In this document: positions 1 through 9,691 of the stretch, piece by piece
Numbering within the stretch: position 1 is the first letter of the stretch
Layout: each line of letters opens with the position of its first letter
Assembly (NCBI GenBank): GCA_022841475.1
Contig: JALHRJ010000014.1
Coordinates: 30,887 to 94,886, forward strand
Length of the DNA stretch: 64,000 nucleotides
Reading direction: 5' to 3'
From: Cyclobacteriaceae bacterium
GTDB lineage: Bacteria; Bacteroidota; Bacteroidia; Cytophagales; Cyclobacteriaceae
The notes under the pieces: generated by a model
Databases searched by the model: none
What the model saw: only the letters and a program-made list of their open reading frames with translations
Told to the model about the DNA's origin: nothing
Translations under genes and position numbers: made by a program

Positions 1-258
1 TAAGTGGGTAGTTCCGCAGAAGATTTAATAAACGAACTGGAGCGGTAAAATATTTTATTTTACACAAAAGCATCGTTATCTTGTAAGAGTAACAGCTTCA
101 ATTTCACATTAACAGTGGATTCGGTTCACCAAAGAAGCATGCCGTATAAGGAGTATTAAATGAAAAGCATATCGATTGGTTTGTGTCTGAAACTAAATGT
201 GCTATCTTAAATTTTAAAAATCTGATATAATGTAACTTTGCTGCTGAAAAATGATGCC
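1..258. other. Window edge and leader, no supported gene
   Basis: Only a 14-codon open stretch (GTG at 4, TAA at 46) is seen here, and it is preceded in frame by TAA at 1-3, so it is not the end of a longer upstream gene. The rest is AT-rich and leads into the promoter-like box at 233-240. Confidence 0.5.
233..240 (+). promoter_or_regulatory. Bacteroidetes-type -7 box (TAACTTTG)
   Basis: TAACTTTG fits the TAnnTTTG -7 element of Bacteroidetes sigma factors. It lies 18 nt before the ATG at 259. The TTG at 238 that could serve as a start is part of this box, which argues for translation from 259. No convincing -33 TTG is seen about 19 nt upstream. Confidence 0.45.
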
Positions 259-2745
259 ATGGTAAACGATTTATATTTAAAACTTCGTTCGGTGACTATT
301 ACTTTTTGTCTGTCTTGTACCATCTTTATCACACTGGGTCAGGCGGTAGAAAATAAAGTTCCTTATTACAACATAGATCAGAAGCGTCTTCTTTTGATGT
401 CAACAGGCAATTTTATTTTCGGAATTAGCCAGGGTCAATTCGAAATTGACAGTGCTTATCTGTTTGCTTGCAAGATGTATGGTTTAAGTCGATTGCTTGC
501 ATATAATGAAGAATATTCTGACGGAATCCCAACAACAGGTTCATTGTTAATAGATGCTGGACACATTGATTCTGCAAAAAAGCATCTGACTTCACTGACC
601 GATATTGATCGCATTAAACTTCTGCTCGACCTGGGTGTGTTTTATACATTTAAAGCTGGGGCCAATTCCTATGATCTGGACAGTGCTTATTATTTTCTCG
701 AACAGGCAGATGTTCTCACGGAAAAACTACCAGACAAGGAACTTAACATGGCTGTACGAGAACTATTGGGGCGTATGTTTTTCCAGATGGGAAAACAAGA
801 GAAAAGCCAAAAGTATTTCGAATCCGTGGTAGACCATTATGCTCCTCTTGGCGATACCAAAGAATTGGCCAGAGCTTTGGAAATGAAAGCAATTCACCTG
901 TCTTTCAGAGACTCTTCTCGGCTAAAACTACTTCAGGAATCCCTGCTTATATATGAAAAACTTAACTACGTGGAGAAACAGATTGAAGTGTTGACTCATA
1001 TTGTGACGATCAAATTTTTTACCAATTGGCAAACTGCTACGGTGGATCTCGAACGCATTCTTGAGTTGCAGCGCAAGAGTGGATTCAAGCACGTACAGTA
1101 TACATTAAATGTGTTAGCTTATCTCTGTGAAGCACGTGCAGAATATATAAAAGGTCAGATGCTTTCTCAGGAAGTCCTTGAGGTGATAAACGACCTAGGT
1201 GATCTTGAACTTGCTAGTGTTTTTTACCTTCGGAGTGCAAGTTTTTTTCTGCGTTTTGATAAAAGATCTCAAGCTGTTCAGCTTTTTGAAAGAATATTAA
1301 AGCAAAAGTTAGATCCTAATACCCAGATTTTTTGGTATCCCTGCTTGATGGTTATGACCGAATCGCTAATTAATTCTGGTCAGTCGGAACGAGCACTGCA
1401 TTTGATAGATAGCATCACAGCAATTGTACCTCCATATTATTTGCGGGATAAGATTTCAATGAGTATTGAAAGAGCTCAGGCATATGCAAAACTCCATATG
1501 AATGAACAGGCTGAGAAACACTTTTCATTATGGAGGAGTTATGTGGAAACTGCTCCAATCCAATTTCAGCATGCAGAAATCCCACACAGTTGGGTAAGTA
1601 TGGCTGTTTATTATTTTTCAATTGGAGACTTGGTAAAGAGTAAACTTTGCCTTGATAAGGCTTTTGGTTTCAAAAATAAATTTGCAGTGGCAACAAGCGC
1701 AAATTACTTTCGACTAAAATCATCACTAGATTCAGCAGATGGCAATTACCTGGCCGCAATGGAATATTATAAGTTGTATAAGTTATTTGATGACTCCTCA
1801 CGCAACCTTCGCCACATTGGATTACTCGATCAGCTTCAGATTCAGTTCCAAACTAAAGAGAAGGATAAGGATATACAACTTCTTCAGAGTGGAATAAGAC
1901 AAGGGATTTACCAAAGAAATATGATTCTGACAGGTACTGCTTTTTTATTAATAACAGCAATTCTATTGTTTTGGCAGTTCAGGGCCAAACAAAAAAGCAA
2001 TGCAATTCTTGAATTGCAAAAAAAGGAAATCAATGATAAGAATACCATACTAACTTCCTTATTACAGGAAAAAGAATGGCTACTTAAAGAAGTCCATCAC
2101 CGAGTTAAAAATAATCTTCAAACCGTAGTCAGCCTGTTGGAATCACAATCTTACTTTTTAGAAAAGGATGCTTTGTATGCCATTCAGGATTGTCAGAACC
2201 GTGTATACTCTATGTCCCTGATTCACCAACGACTTTACCAGTCTGAAAATGTAGAATCCATCAACTTGAGTTCTTACATTGCAGACCTGGTTGGCTACCT
2301 AACCAAAATATTTAATGTTGGAAACCGGATTCAATTTATCCTCTCTATACAATCGATTAAACTGGATGTTTCACAGGCAATTCCCGTTGGATTGATTTTG
2401 AATGAAGCGATAACTAACTCAATTAAGTACGCATTTCCATCCGACCGAATATTTTGCCAGATGATCATAGAGCTTCAAGAGAATGAAAATGATCTTATCA
2501 CCTTGTCTATCCGAGACAACGGAATTGGACTTCCTAAAGACGTAGAGGTATTAAAAAGAGGAAGTCTCGGATTAAAGCTCATTAAAGGGTTGGCAGAAGA
2601 TTTGCAGGGATCCTGTAGTATTGGTTCTGCGGATGGTGCTTTTATTGTCATCTCCTTTGTCAGACATCATTTGTTAGACCTAAACAGTGAATCTAACTCT
2701 TTTGGTTACGATAATAACTCCCTAAAGGTCTCACTATCGAAATGA
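259..2745 (+). CDS. TPR-containing sensor histidine kinase, HisKA_2 type
   Basis: This is a membrane two-component sensor of 828 residues. Residues 1-29 look like a signal peptide ending near GQA. A long helical region with TPR-like repeats follows, presumably periplasmic. One membrane helix lies near 555-575, followed by a short coiled coil. The phosphoacceptor region carries HHRVKNNLQ (His 613/614), typical of HisKA_2. The ATPase domain has an N-box (NEAITNSIKYAF, near 715), DNGIGL (near 753) and SLGLKL. No response regulator is adjacent; the next gene is convergent and overlaps its 3' end by 40 bp. Two paralogues in the window are paired with sigma-54 regulators, so this one may share a partner. 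The signal sensed is unknown. Confidence 0.9.
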   Translation: MVNDLYLKLRSVTITFCLSCTIFITLGQAVENKVPYYNIDQKRLLLMSTGNFIFGISQGQFEIDSAYLFACKMYGLSRLLAYNEEYSDGIPTTGSLLIDAGHIDSAKKHLTSLTDIDRIKLLLDLGVFYTFKAGANSYDLDSAYYFLEQADVLTEKLPDKELNMAVRELLGRMFFQMGKQEKSQKYFESVVDHYAPLGDTKELARALEMKAIHLSFRDSSRLKLLQESLLIYEKLNYVEKQIEVLTHIVTIKFFTNWQTATVDLERILELQRKSGFKHVQYTLNVLAYLCEARAEYIKGQMLSQEVLEVINDLGDLELASVFYLRSASFFLRFDKRSQAVQLFERILKQKLDPNTQIFWYPCLMVMTESLINSGQSERALHLIDSITAIVPPYYLRDKISMSIERAQAYAKLHMNEQAEKHFSLWRSYVETAPIQFQHAEIPHSWVSMAVYYFSIGDLVKSKLCLDKAFGFKNKFAVATSANYFRLKSSLDSADGNYLAAMEYYKLYKLFDDSSRNLRHIGLLDQLQIQFQTKEKDKDIQLLQSGIRQGIYQRNMILTGTAFLLITAILLFWQFRAKQKSNAILELQKKEINDKNTILTSLLQEKEWLLKEVHHRVKNNLQTVVSLLESQSYFLEKDALYAIQDCQNRVYSMSLIHQRLYQSENVESINLSSYIADLVGYLTKIFNVGNRIQFILSIQSIKLDVSQAIPVGLILNEAITNSIKYAFPSDRIFCQMIIELQENENDLITLSIRDNGIGLPKDVEVLKRGSLGLKLIKGLAEDLQGSCSIGSADGAFIVISFVRHHLLDLNSESNSFGYDNNSLKVSLSK

Positions 2746-3674
2746 ATAGGCTGTAACACTTTTTCTATTTCTGCACGTGCGGGTTCAATCCAGATTGGTA
2801 ATTTCAGAGCTTTTCCCAAATTAGATAGCTCCTCATCGATTAGGAACCCAGGAGGTTGTGTCGCCACCTCAAAAAGTATTCCTCCAGGTTCTCGAAAATA
2901 AATACTACGAAAATACTCACGATCAAGAACAGGTGTCACGTTAAGACCATTGACCAATAACTTCTCACGGATTTCGCTTTGGGTAATATTATTCAATGTT
3001 GCAAAGGCAACGTGATGAACGGTGCCACTCCCAGCTTTTCCTCTTAAGGCATCTGGAACACAAAGGATATCAATATAATCTCCCGGCTTACCACTGGCAG
3101 AATAACGGAAGCGATTGCCGGATTCACTGAGTAAATCATGATTCATTGAATTCAACAGCAGTCCAGCAGTTCGTTCATAGCCCTCTACGGAAAGGGTGAC
3201 TCCATAAAATCCTTTTATGGCATGCTCCAAAGGAACAGGACCGTAGGTAAATCCAGTTCGTTGATCTTCGTTGTTGAATACTAATTCCAATCCCAGCCCA
3301 TGAATATCTTTGAAAGTCAGGAATATTTCGTTTCCAAAACGTGTCTGAGGGGCACTATAATCAACATTAAATTTTTTTAATCGCTTCAACCAATAATCCA
3401 GTCCGTTGGTATGAACTGAAAACGAAGTGACTGTCAATTGCCCTTTTCCATGCCTCCCTCGCCTTAACCTTGGATAAGGAAAGAATGTCATTACGGTTCC
3501 AGGATGGCCATGTTCGTTTCCATAGTATAGGTGATAAATACTGGGTTCATCAAAGTTGACAGTCTTCTTGATTATTCTTAAACCAAGGACGCCCGCGTAA
3601 AAGTCTACATTCTTCTGGGCATCATCAGCCAATGCAGTGACATGATGAATACCAGTAATCAATGAATTATTCAT
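2706..3674 (-). CDS. Ring-cleaving dioxygenase of the VOC/glyoxalase family (MhqO-like)
   Basis: This 322-residue cytosolic protein has two glyoxalase (VOC) modules. The first opens with GIHHVTALADDAQKNVDFY. The second has GTVHHVAFA and GILFEVATQPP, which carry the expected metal ligands His, His and Glu. The family includes Bacillus MhqO and related extradiol-type dioxygenases linked to quinone and catechol resistance; the substrate here is inferred only from the family. It is the second gene of a pair with the cupin gene, overlapping it by 8 nt, so translation is probably coupled. A paralogue lies at 8715. Its 3' end overlaps the convergent kinase gene by 40 bp. Confidence 0.88.
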   Translation of the reverse strand: MNNSLITGIHHVTALADDAQKNVDFYAGVLGLRIIKKTVNFDEPSIYHLYYGNEHGHPGTVMTFFPYPRLRRGRHGKGQLTVTSFSVHTNGLDYWLKRLKKFNVDYSAPQTRFGNEIFLTFKDIHGLGLELVFNNEDQRTGFTYGPVPLEHAIKGFYGVTLSVEGYERTAGLLLNSMNHDLLSESGNRFRYSASGKPGDYIDILCVPDALRGKAGSGTVHHVAFATLNNITQSEIREKLLVNGLNVTPVLDREYFRSIYFREPGGILFEVATQPPGFLIDEELSNLGKALKLPIWIEPARAEIEKVLQPIHFDSETFRELLS

Positions 3675-4026
3675 AATCAGATATTTTTATAAACAATGAT
3701 TTTCTTACTTGCTTCGTAATGTTTCGTGTCCGGTGTCCTTTTCCTGAGACATCTTCTACCAATAGAATTTCGCCCCCCTTAAACCTTCTAACAACTCCAT
3801 CACTGGTTTCTATCTCAATCTCACCATCGAGCAAAATAATAAACTGACGGTCAGGTGCGGTGTGGAAATCCCAACTATAATCTTCTTTATTTTCCCTGAA
3901 TTGAATCCAAGAAACAGATTCCAGAGCAGATAGAAATCCAACAACTCCGTGATCATGCAATAGAACACTCACGTCTTCAAAGTGACTCTCACCAGTTCGG
4001 TCAGCATAAATTTTTGTATAAACCAT
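3667..4026 (-). CDS. Small cupin-domain protein
   Basis: This is a single-domain cupin of 119 residues. The pattern HTAPDRQFIILLDGEIEIET, then FKGGEILLVED, then GHRTR matches the two conserved cupin motifs. The frame is open to 4083, but the ATG at 4026 gives a start (MVYTKIYADRTGE) that suits the family, and the extra residues upstream would cover the palindrome at 4039-4058. It overlaps the downstream dioxygenase gene by 8 nt, forming a two-gene operon. Small cupins of this kind may bind a metal and act as dioxygenases or sensors; no specific reaction can be assigned. Confidence 0.78.
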   Translation of the reverse strand: MVYTKIYADRTGESHFEDVSVLLHDHGVVGFLSALESVSWIQFRENKEDYSWDFHTAPDRQFIILLDGEIEIETSDGVVRRFKGGEILLVEDVSGKGHRTRNITKQVRKSLFIKISDYE

Positions 4027-4038
4027 AATGTACATCAA

Positions 4039-4058
4039 GTGAACTAAGTCAAGTTCAC
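4039..4058. promoter_or_regulatory. Perfect 7-bp dyad, candidate operator
   Basis: GTGAACT and AGTTCAC form a perfect inverted repeat around a 6-nt spacer, 13 nt upstream of the cupin start. The position, just before a cupin/dioxygenase operon and in the divergent gap to the peroxiredoxin gene, suits an operator for a dimeric repressor. No regulator gene is adjacent. Confidence 0.4.
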
Positions 4059-4306
4059 CGCTAAACAGAAACAAATAACCCACGCATAAGACGGTAAAAA
4101 AATGTATATAATAAAGTTTTGGTTGTACGTTTCCTTTTGAAAAGAACGAACGATATACTCCGAATCGCTGACTAAATATATTTTTGTCAACTCCTCCATT
4201 TATACAATAAAATCAATTACCAAGACATACATGATGTGATTGCTTTCATTCAGCTTTGCATACGATTCAAATGAAAGGTTATGTCGTTTATTTAAACTGA
4301 AATACT

Positions 4307-4777
4307 ATGTTACAAATTGGTACCCAAGCTCCTGAGTTTAATCTTTTTGCGTCTCCAAACCAAAAAGTAAGTCTTAGCGACTTGAGAGGAAGAAAAGTGA
4401 TCATTGCATTTTATCCAGCAGATTGGAGCCCTATATGCGGAGATCAGCTGTCACTATACAATGAAATGCTCTCTTACTTTCGAAAAGAAAATGCCGAACT
4501 GATTGGAATTTCAGTTGATAGCAAATGGTGCCACTTCGCATTCTCTCAGGATAGAAAATTACACTTTCCACTTTTATCTGATTTTGAACCTAAAGGAAGT
4601 TTAGCGAAGGCGTATGAAGTATATGATGCGGATGAAGGAGAATGTAAAAGAGTCTTATATATTCTAGATGAAAGCGGAATCGTCCGATGGTCGTATCTGT
4701 CTCCAATCGGAATAAATCCAGGAGCCGATGGGATATTAACGGCATTGGAGGAAATGCGAAATAACAAAACTAACTAG
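4307..4777 (+). CDS. Peroxiredoxin (AhpC/TSA family, Bcp/AhpE-like)
   Basis: This thiol peroxidase of 156 residues would reduce hydrogen or organic peroxides in the cytosol. The thioredoxin-fold start (IGTQAPEFNL) is followed by the peroxidatic cysteine in PADWSPICGDQ, where Ser replaces the more usual Thr of the PxxxTxxC signature. A second cysteine in DSKWCHFAF could be resolving or could be absent from the mechanism. The gene lies 4 nt before a DsbA-like thiol oxidoreductase and the two are likely co-transcribed, giving a thiol redox pair. It diverges from the cupin/dioxygenase operon. Confidence 0.9.
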   Translation: MLQIGTQAPEFNLFASPNQKVSLSDLRGRKVIIAFYPADWSPICGDQLSLYNEMLSYFRKENAELIGISVDSKWCHFAFSQDRKLHFPLLSDFEPKGSLAKAYEVYDADEGECKRVLYILDESGIVRWSYLSPIGINPGADGILTALEEMRNNKTN

Positions 4778-4781
4778 TTCT

Positions 4782-5315
4782 ATGTCAAAATTAACACCAG
4801 CCTTAAACAAGAGTGATCATGTCCAAGGTAATAAAGAAGCTTATATTGTACTGGTTGAATATGGTGACTACCAATGTCCTCATTGTGGTCAGGCCTATTC
4901 ATTATTAAAGAAAATTCAGAATCAACTAGGGAACAATCTTTTGTTTGCTTTTCGGAATTTTCCACTAGCGCAAATCCACCCAAATGCTATCATGGCTGCC
5001 ATCGCTGCCGAAGCCGCAGATGTGCAGGGAAAATTTTGGGAAATGCATGATGTAATTTTTGAAAACCAAAAAAAACTGGATACTAGTTCACTATTAACCT
5101 ATGCAGATGATGTAGGACTTAACCGTAATAAAATGGAAGCAGATTTGAACGAGCCTGAATTGCTTGCGCGAGTAAGTCGTGATTTTGAAAATGGCATCCG
5201 AAGCGGAGTTAATGGAACTCCTTCATTCTTTATCAATGGCTTGAAGTACAATGACCCCTGGGGACATGATGAGCTTTTAAGTCATCTAGAAAAACTTATA
5301 AATCAACCACGATAA
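4782..5315 (+). CDS. DsbA-family thioredoxin-fold protein
   Basis: This 177-residue thiol-disulfide oxidoreductase has the active site CPHC in YGDYQCPHCGQ, and a cis-proline loop GTPSFFING near the C-terminus. There is no signal peptide, so unlike classical DsbA it should act in the cytosol. Similar domains occur alone or fused to NhaA-type antiporters. It starts 4 nt after the peroxiredoxin gene, which suggests a shared operon and possibly a role in reducing or repairing oxidised thiols. The partner is not shown by sequence. Confidence 0.87.
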   Translation: MSKLTPALNKSDHVQGNKEAYIVLVEYGDYQCPHCGQAYSLLKKIQNQLGNNLLFAFRNFPLAQIHPNAIMAAIAAEAADVQGKFWEMHDVIFENQKKLDTSSLLTYADDVGLNRNKMEADLNEPELLARVSRDFENGIRSGVNGTPSFFINGLKYNDPWGHDELLSHLEKLINQPR

Positions 5316-5462
5316 AATCGACTTTCATAATACTCGCTCTAATATTTACTATCCTAACAATAGATTTAATCCGAGTAAGACATAAAACCCCTTAATTACA
5401 GAGCACAACATTCAAGCCATTACACGATCTTACGTCAGAATGCAATCAAGCATTAATAACAG

Positions 5463-6317
5463 ATGAAAAAAATTCTTGTTCCCACAGATTTTTCGGTAGC
5501 TGCCTCCTGGGCAATTGAAGTTGCTGCAGATATTGCTAAAAAGTCAGGCGCCATTATAATTTTATTAAATGTAATTGAACAAGAGACAAAACAATCCTTC
5601 AATGTGCAAGGCCAGATTGATCTTGGTGAAGGATGGGAGAACAAACTATTCACACTTAAACTCATCAAGCGCAATAAGACAAGGTTGGCAGAAATCAATA
5701 CATCACTGCAGGATCAAGGCGTTGTGGCAACATCAAGGATGCGGATAGGTAATGCTTATCATGGAATCAGTTCAATTATCACAGAACAGGATGTGAACTT
5801 GGTGGTCATGGGTACTTCCGGTCAGACTACTTTTGAAAAACTTCTGGTAGGATCTAATACCGAGAAAATAGTTCGGAACTCCCGATGCCCGGTACTGACC
5901 GTACACAGTCCTCCTGCACTCCATGAATATCGAAATATTGTCTATGCCACCTCGCTGGCCCAGGAGGAGAGCACATTTGCTGATGTTATTAAACGAGCCC
6001 AGGAGATTTACGATGGTACCTTACACTTGGTTCGCATTAACACTCCTGGAAACTTTGTCCCTGATACATTAACGATCGATAGAATGAATCAATTTGCCAG
6101 GAATCTGAATCTAAAAAACTTCACCATCAATATATTTAATGATCTGTCTGAAGAAGAAGGTATTATTCACTTTGCTGAAACAATAAACGCAGACTTAATT
6201 GGTATGGCCACCCATGGTCGATCTGGATTTCTTCACCTTTGGTCCGGGAGTCTTTCAGAAGGCGTTGTTCAACATTCTCACAAACCTGTTTTAACTTTCT
6301 TAACGTCCAATGATTAG
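5463..6317 (+). CDS. Universal stress protein, two tandem UspA domains
   Basis: This cytosolic protein of 284 residues has two Usp domains. The first begins KKILVPTDFSVAASWAIEVA and ends with the ATP-binding loop pattern GTSGQTTFEKLLVGSNTE. The second repeats this with ATHGRSGFLHLWSGSLSEG. Both keep the G-x2-G-x9-G(S/T) signature expected for nucleotide binding. Tandem Usp proteins are common in Bacteroidota and respond to redox, hypoxia or energy stress. It stands alone between the peroxiredoxin pair and the crotonase gene. Confidence 0.93.
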   Translation: MKKILVPTDFSVAASWAIEVAADIAKKSGAIIILLNVIEQETKQSFNVQGQIDLGEGWENKLFTLKLIKRNKTRLAEINTSLQDQGVVATSRMRIGNAYHGISSIITEQDVNLVVMGTSGQTTFEKLLVGSNTEKIVRNSRCPVLTVHSPPALHEYRNIVYATSLAQEESTFADVIKRAQEIYDGTLHLVRINTPGNFVPDTLTIDRMNQFARNLNLKNFTINIFNDLSEEEGIIHFAETINADLIGMATHGRSGFLHLWSGSLSEGVVQHSHKPVLTFLTSND

Positions 6318-6492
6318 TCATGACTCTTACCATTTCTTTTTAAATATAACGATGACTTTCAACATCAATATTTTGGCAATCCTTTGAAAAAATTTTTAAT
6401 ACGGATCGATTGTGGCGGCACTTGCTTTAACTTCGCTATCAACGCCCATGAAAAAGTAGACAAGAACAAATTATAAATAAACTCACCTAACC

Positions 6493-7302
6493 ATGAAATT
6501 AAAAATTAAGAAGAACTCACCAGCTTATTGGAGAATCTCGATTGATAACCCACCCCTCAATTTATTCGATCCTGAATTTAGCAATGAGTTAATGGTAGCC
6601 ATTACCGAACTGGAACAGAATAAAGAGTTAAAGGTGGTCGTATTTGAAAGTGCTGTCCCTGATTTTTTTATGGCACACGTAGACTTGGTTCGTGCCAACC
6701 AACTTGACGTTACTCCCCAACCACCGTACGGTTTAACCCCCTGGCCTGATGTTTCTGTGCGATTGGAAAATGCACCTTTCGTAACTGTGGGACTAATTCG
6801 TGGAAGAGCTCGCGGAGTTGGAAGTGAATTTATTCAAGCATTAGACATACGCTTTGCAAGTAAAGAGAAGGCCATTTTCTCACAGCTGGAATTAGGAACA
6901 GGATTGTTTCCGGGTGCCGGTGGCATGGAGCGGCTGCCTTTGATTGTTGGTAGAGCAAGGGCGTTGGAAATCATGATGTCCTCTGATGATTATGATGCCG
7001 ATACAGCCGAGAAATATGGAATGATAAACCGATCAATTCCTGATGCTGAATTGGATGCATTTGTCGAACGCTTTGCAACCAGGGTGGAACATTTTAGTAA
7101 AGAAGCAATCACGACAATAAAAGAATTGATCAATTCCCGAATTCGAATGGCTGAGCCTAAGGATATTATCGCCTCAGGTCAAAAGTTCTTTGACCTATTG
7201 AAGAAGCCTGTTTCGCAGACTCATATCGGAAACTTGATGAGTCAAGGCTTGCAGACACCAGAGTTTGAACTAAATATAGGGGATCGGTTTAATCCTAAAT
7301 AG
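6493..7302 (+). CDS. Enoyl-CoA hydratase/isomerase family protein
   Basis: This crotonase-fold enzyme of 269 residues shows the usual oxyanion-hole regions: one around FFMAHVDL and one in RGRARGVGSEF, followed by LELGTGLFPGAGGMERLP. The two acidic positions used for water activation in enoyl-CoA hydratases seem to be kept (Glu in GVGSEF and in LELG), but the substrate pocket cannot be read from sequence. There is no fatty-acid oxidation operon around it. In this stress-gene setting it may act on a CoA ester of an unsaturated or aromatic compound; that is inference. Confidence 0.85.
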   Translation: MKLKIKKNSPAYWRISIDNPPLNLFDPEFSNELMVAITELEQNKELKVVVFESAVPDFFMAHVDLVRANQLDVTPQPPYGLTPWPDVSVRLENAPFVTVGLIRGRARGVGSEFIQALDIRFASKEKAIFSQLELGTGLFPGAGGMERLPLIVGRARALEIMMSSDDYDADTAEKYGMINRSIPDAELDAFVERFATRVEHFSKEAITTIKELINSRIRMAEPKDIIASGQKFFDLLKKPVSQTHIGNLMSQGLQTPEFELNIGDRFNPK

Positions 7303-7571
7303 TCGGTAAACCAAGTTGACTTAACTCCAAAATGAGATCCTCTTATATTAATAAAATGATCTTGCTATAGGACTTAAGATAGAGAATGTTAAAGCAATCA
7401 TTAAAAAGAATGAACCTTTGGAGTTTACCCATTTTATTGGATTGATTTCATATGCATACATCAAGCAAAGTGAATAGAAAGAGCAAGAATCAATACATCA
7501 GTTTTCGTTTTATGTATATGTATTGAAATTCGAATTCCCGACACCTTGCACCAGTAACAAATGGTAAAACG

Positions 7572-8576
7572 ATGTCGGATGTTTTCCTAATTATTAGCAC
7601 AATATTATCGAAGCGCATTGCTATAGTCATGCTGCTGTTCCTATTAAATTTGTTTTATGTGCAAGCCCAACAACAACTACGCATCTCTGTAGACAATGAC
7701 TTTCTTGCCTTTCGCAAGGAGGATGGGGCTTACACTAACGGAATACGGTTGGATTATTTCTATTCTCCCAGAAGTAAGAAATCCATACCACCCATATTTA
7801 TACGCACTGGAGATGGTTCTAAAATCACCTCCGGCTTTGGCATCATGCAAATGATGATCACCCCAAATAATATCAGGGAGGTAACTCCTTCAAAGGACGA
7901 TTACCCATATTCTGGATCTTTGTTTGGTATCATTTCATTAAACTCAATAAATAAACACAAAACTAAGTCGATCACCACTCAATATGTATCAGGTCTTATA
8001 GGACCAGGTTCACTGGCTGATAAAACGCAGATCGGATTTCACCAACTCGGGGGCTTTGATCGTCCGGTAGGATGGGCGACACAATATAAAGGTATTGTAT
8101 TTGTTAACCTGAATATCTCGGCTGAGAATCTAATCCTTTCGAAAGGTTTTCTTGAATTCATCCTGGGCGCAGAATTACAAGTAGGTACGATGATGAACAG
8201 CGCCAGACTTCAATCGATAGTCCGCATAGGAAAAATGAATCCGTATTTCGAAGGGATATTTAAACGATTCATTTCCTATGGTAGTGGTAAACACATCAAC
8301 GCATATCTCTCTATTAAACCCTATGCACAGGTTGTAGGTCATAATGCGCTTTTGGAAGGCACTGTGTTCAACGCCCAAATTTATGAAATATCAGAATCTA
8401 TACCCTTTATTGGTAAGCAGCGAATTATCTCACCATGGATCTTGGGTGGCGAAGCAGAGCTGGTGATGATTTATCACTCATTTGGTATTTCTGTAGCATA
8501 TAAGGGCAGTACCGGACACTTACAAAACCAACCATTTAAGGTGTATGGGAATATTTCTCTTTGCTGGTCCTTTTAA
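7572..8576 (+). CDS. LpxR-like outer-membrane protein (DUF2219)
   Basis: This 334-residue protein has a hydrophobic N-terminus ending in YVQAQ, consistent with export. The mature start LRISVDNDFLAFRKEDGAYT then NGIRLDY matches the DND...YTNG motif of the LpxR lipid A 3'-O-deacylase family. A later His in QIGFHQLGGFDRPVGW fits the second conserved motif. The enzyme would be an outer-membrane barrel that removes acyl chains from lipid A; activity in Bacteroidota is not established for every member. An ATG at 7629 is an alternative start that gives a shorter signal peptide. It is a single gene. Confidence 0.8.
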   Translation: MSDVFLIISTILSKRIAIVMLLFLLNLFYVQAQQQLRISVDNDFLAFRKEDGAYTNGIRLDYFYSPRSKKSIPPIFIRTGDGSKITSGFGIMQMMITPNNIREVTPSKDDYPYSGSLFGIISLNSINKHKTKSITTQYVSGLIGPGSLADKTQIGFHQLGGFDRPVGWATQYKGIVFVNLNISAENLILSKGFLEFILGAELQVGTMMNSARLQSIVRIGKMNPYFEGIFKRFISYGSGKHINAYLSIKPYAQVVGHNALLEGTVFNAQIYEISESIPFIGKQRIISPWILGGEAELVMIYHSFGISVAYKGSTGHLQNQPFKVYGNISLCWSF

Positions 8577-8597
8577 GCACCTGATGGTTGTTTCTAT

Positions 8598-8612
8598 ACG
8601 TAAATCTTACGT
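8598..8612. promoter_or_regulatory. Short inverted repeat upstream of dioxygenase/esterase pair
   Basis: ACGTAA and TTACGT form a 6-bp inverted repeat with a 3-nt spacer, about 100 nt before the dioxygenase gene at 8715. It lacks a T-tract and so is not a terminator. It could be an operator, but the repeat is short and may be chance. Confidence 0.22.
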
Positions 8613-8714
8613 GTATACCAATGATATGTTAATTTCTTTGAAGATACCTTCTAGATAAATTTATGTTATAAGAAAGATCAAAATTTCTATCTGTAAACTG
8701 ATTAACAAAATAAT

Positions 8715-9650
8715 ATGGAAAACAGAATTATGGGAATTCATCACATTACTGCTATCGCAGATAACGCACAACGTAATTTTAGGTTTTATACTCATGTAAT
8801 GGGTCTGCGGTTAGTAAAGAAAACAGTCAATTTTGATGACCCTTCAACCTACCACTTATATTATGGAGATAGGCAAGGTTCACCAGGAACTATTCTTACT
8901 TTTTTTCCTTGGGAAGGAATTAAAAGAGGAAAAGCAGGAAATGGTATGGCAACTGAAATTACGTTTTCGGTTGAAGAAGGAAGCCTTGATTTTTGGAGGT
9001 CACGACTGCTTGCTGAAGGAGTACCGATTATCTCACAAGGAAAACGTTTTGAGGAAGATTTTCTTTCGTTTCGCGATCCCGATGGATTACACCTCACACT
9101 CATTGTCCCTCGAAAAAATGATGATCGGACAGTTTGGGAAACTGCAGAAATTAAATCACCTGTAGCCACAAAGGGCTTTCATAGTATTACTGTTAATCTT
9201 AAGAATGCGACTGCAACGACAAAGATTCTTACCAATATTTTTCAATATCGCTTTATAGAAAAAGAGGGAGAACGTTCGCGGTATCAGTCGGATGCGGTTG
9301 ATTATGCGTCCATCATCGATGTTATTGAAGCCCCCGATGACAAGTCCGGTGTGAGTGCCGCAGGAACCATCCATCATATTGCGTTTCGTGTAAAAGATGA
9401 AGCAACACAAGAAATATTTCGTGAGCGGATTGTAGCTTATGGGTTGAATATAACAGATAAAATAGATCGGAATTATTTTTTTTCATTGTACTTTAAGGAG
9501 CCCGGTGGAGTTCTCTTTGAAATTGCAACTGATAACCCTGGATTTTCTATTGACGAACCTATCGAACAGCTAGGACTTCACCTTAAACTTCCCCACCAAT
9601 ACGAAACAAATCGTAAAGAAATTGAATCTTATTTACCGACAATTAATTAG
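8715..9650 (+). CDS. Ring-cleaving dioxygenase of the VOC/glyoxalase family (MhqO-like)
   Basis: This 311-residue protein is a paralogue of the one at 2706-3674, with matching blocks such as GIHHITAIADNAQ, LVKKTVNFDDPS and GGVLFEIATDNPGFSIDE. The two VOC modules keep metal ligands His (GIHHIT), His (GTIHHIAF) and Glu (LFEIA). It is followed at once by an MhqD-like esterase, the same pairing as mhqO/mhqD in Bacillus, where the operon gives resistance to methylhydroquinone and other quinone electrophiles. A similar role is inferred here. Its stop codon (TAG) touches a GTG that could be an alternative start of the next gene. Confidence 0.9.
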   Translation: MENRIMGIHHITAIADNAQRNFRFYTHVMGLRLVKKTVNFDDPSTYHLYYGDRQGSPGTILTFFPWEGIKRGKAGNGMATEITFSVEEGSLDFWRSRLLAEGVPIISQGKRFEEDFLSFRDPDGLHLTLIVPRKNDDRTVWETAEIKSPVATKGFHSITVNLKNATATTKILTNIFQYRFIEKEGERSRYQSDAVDYASIIDVIEAPDDKSGVSAAGTIHHIAFRVKDEATQEIFRERIVAYGLNITDKIDRNYFFSLYFKEPGGVLFEIATDNPGFSIDEPIEQLGLHLKLPHQYETNRKEIESYLPTIN

Positions 9651-9691
9651 TGTCTTTGGAAATATGCATCAACCCAATAAGCCAACTCATT

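Noticed and set aside
238..258. TTG start for the first kinase
   Set aside because: The TTG is part of a TAACTTTG -7 box, and ATG at 259 gives a normal signal peptide.
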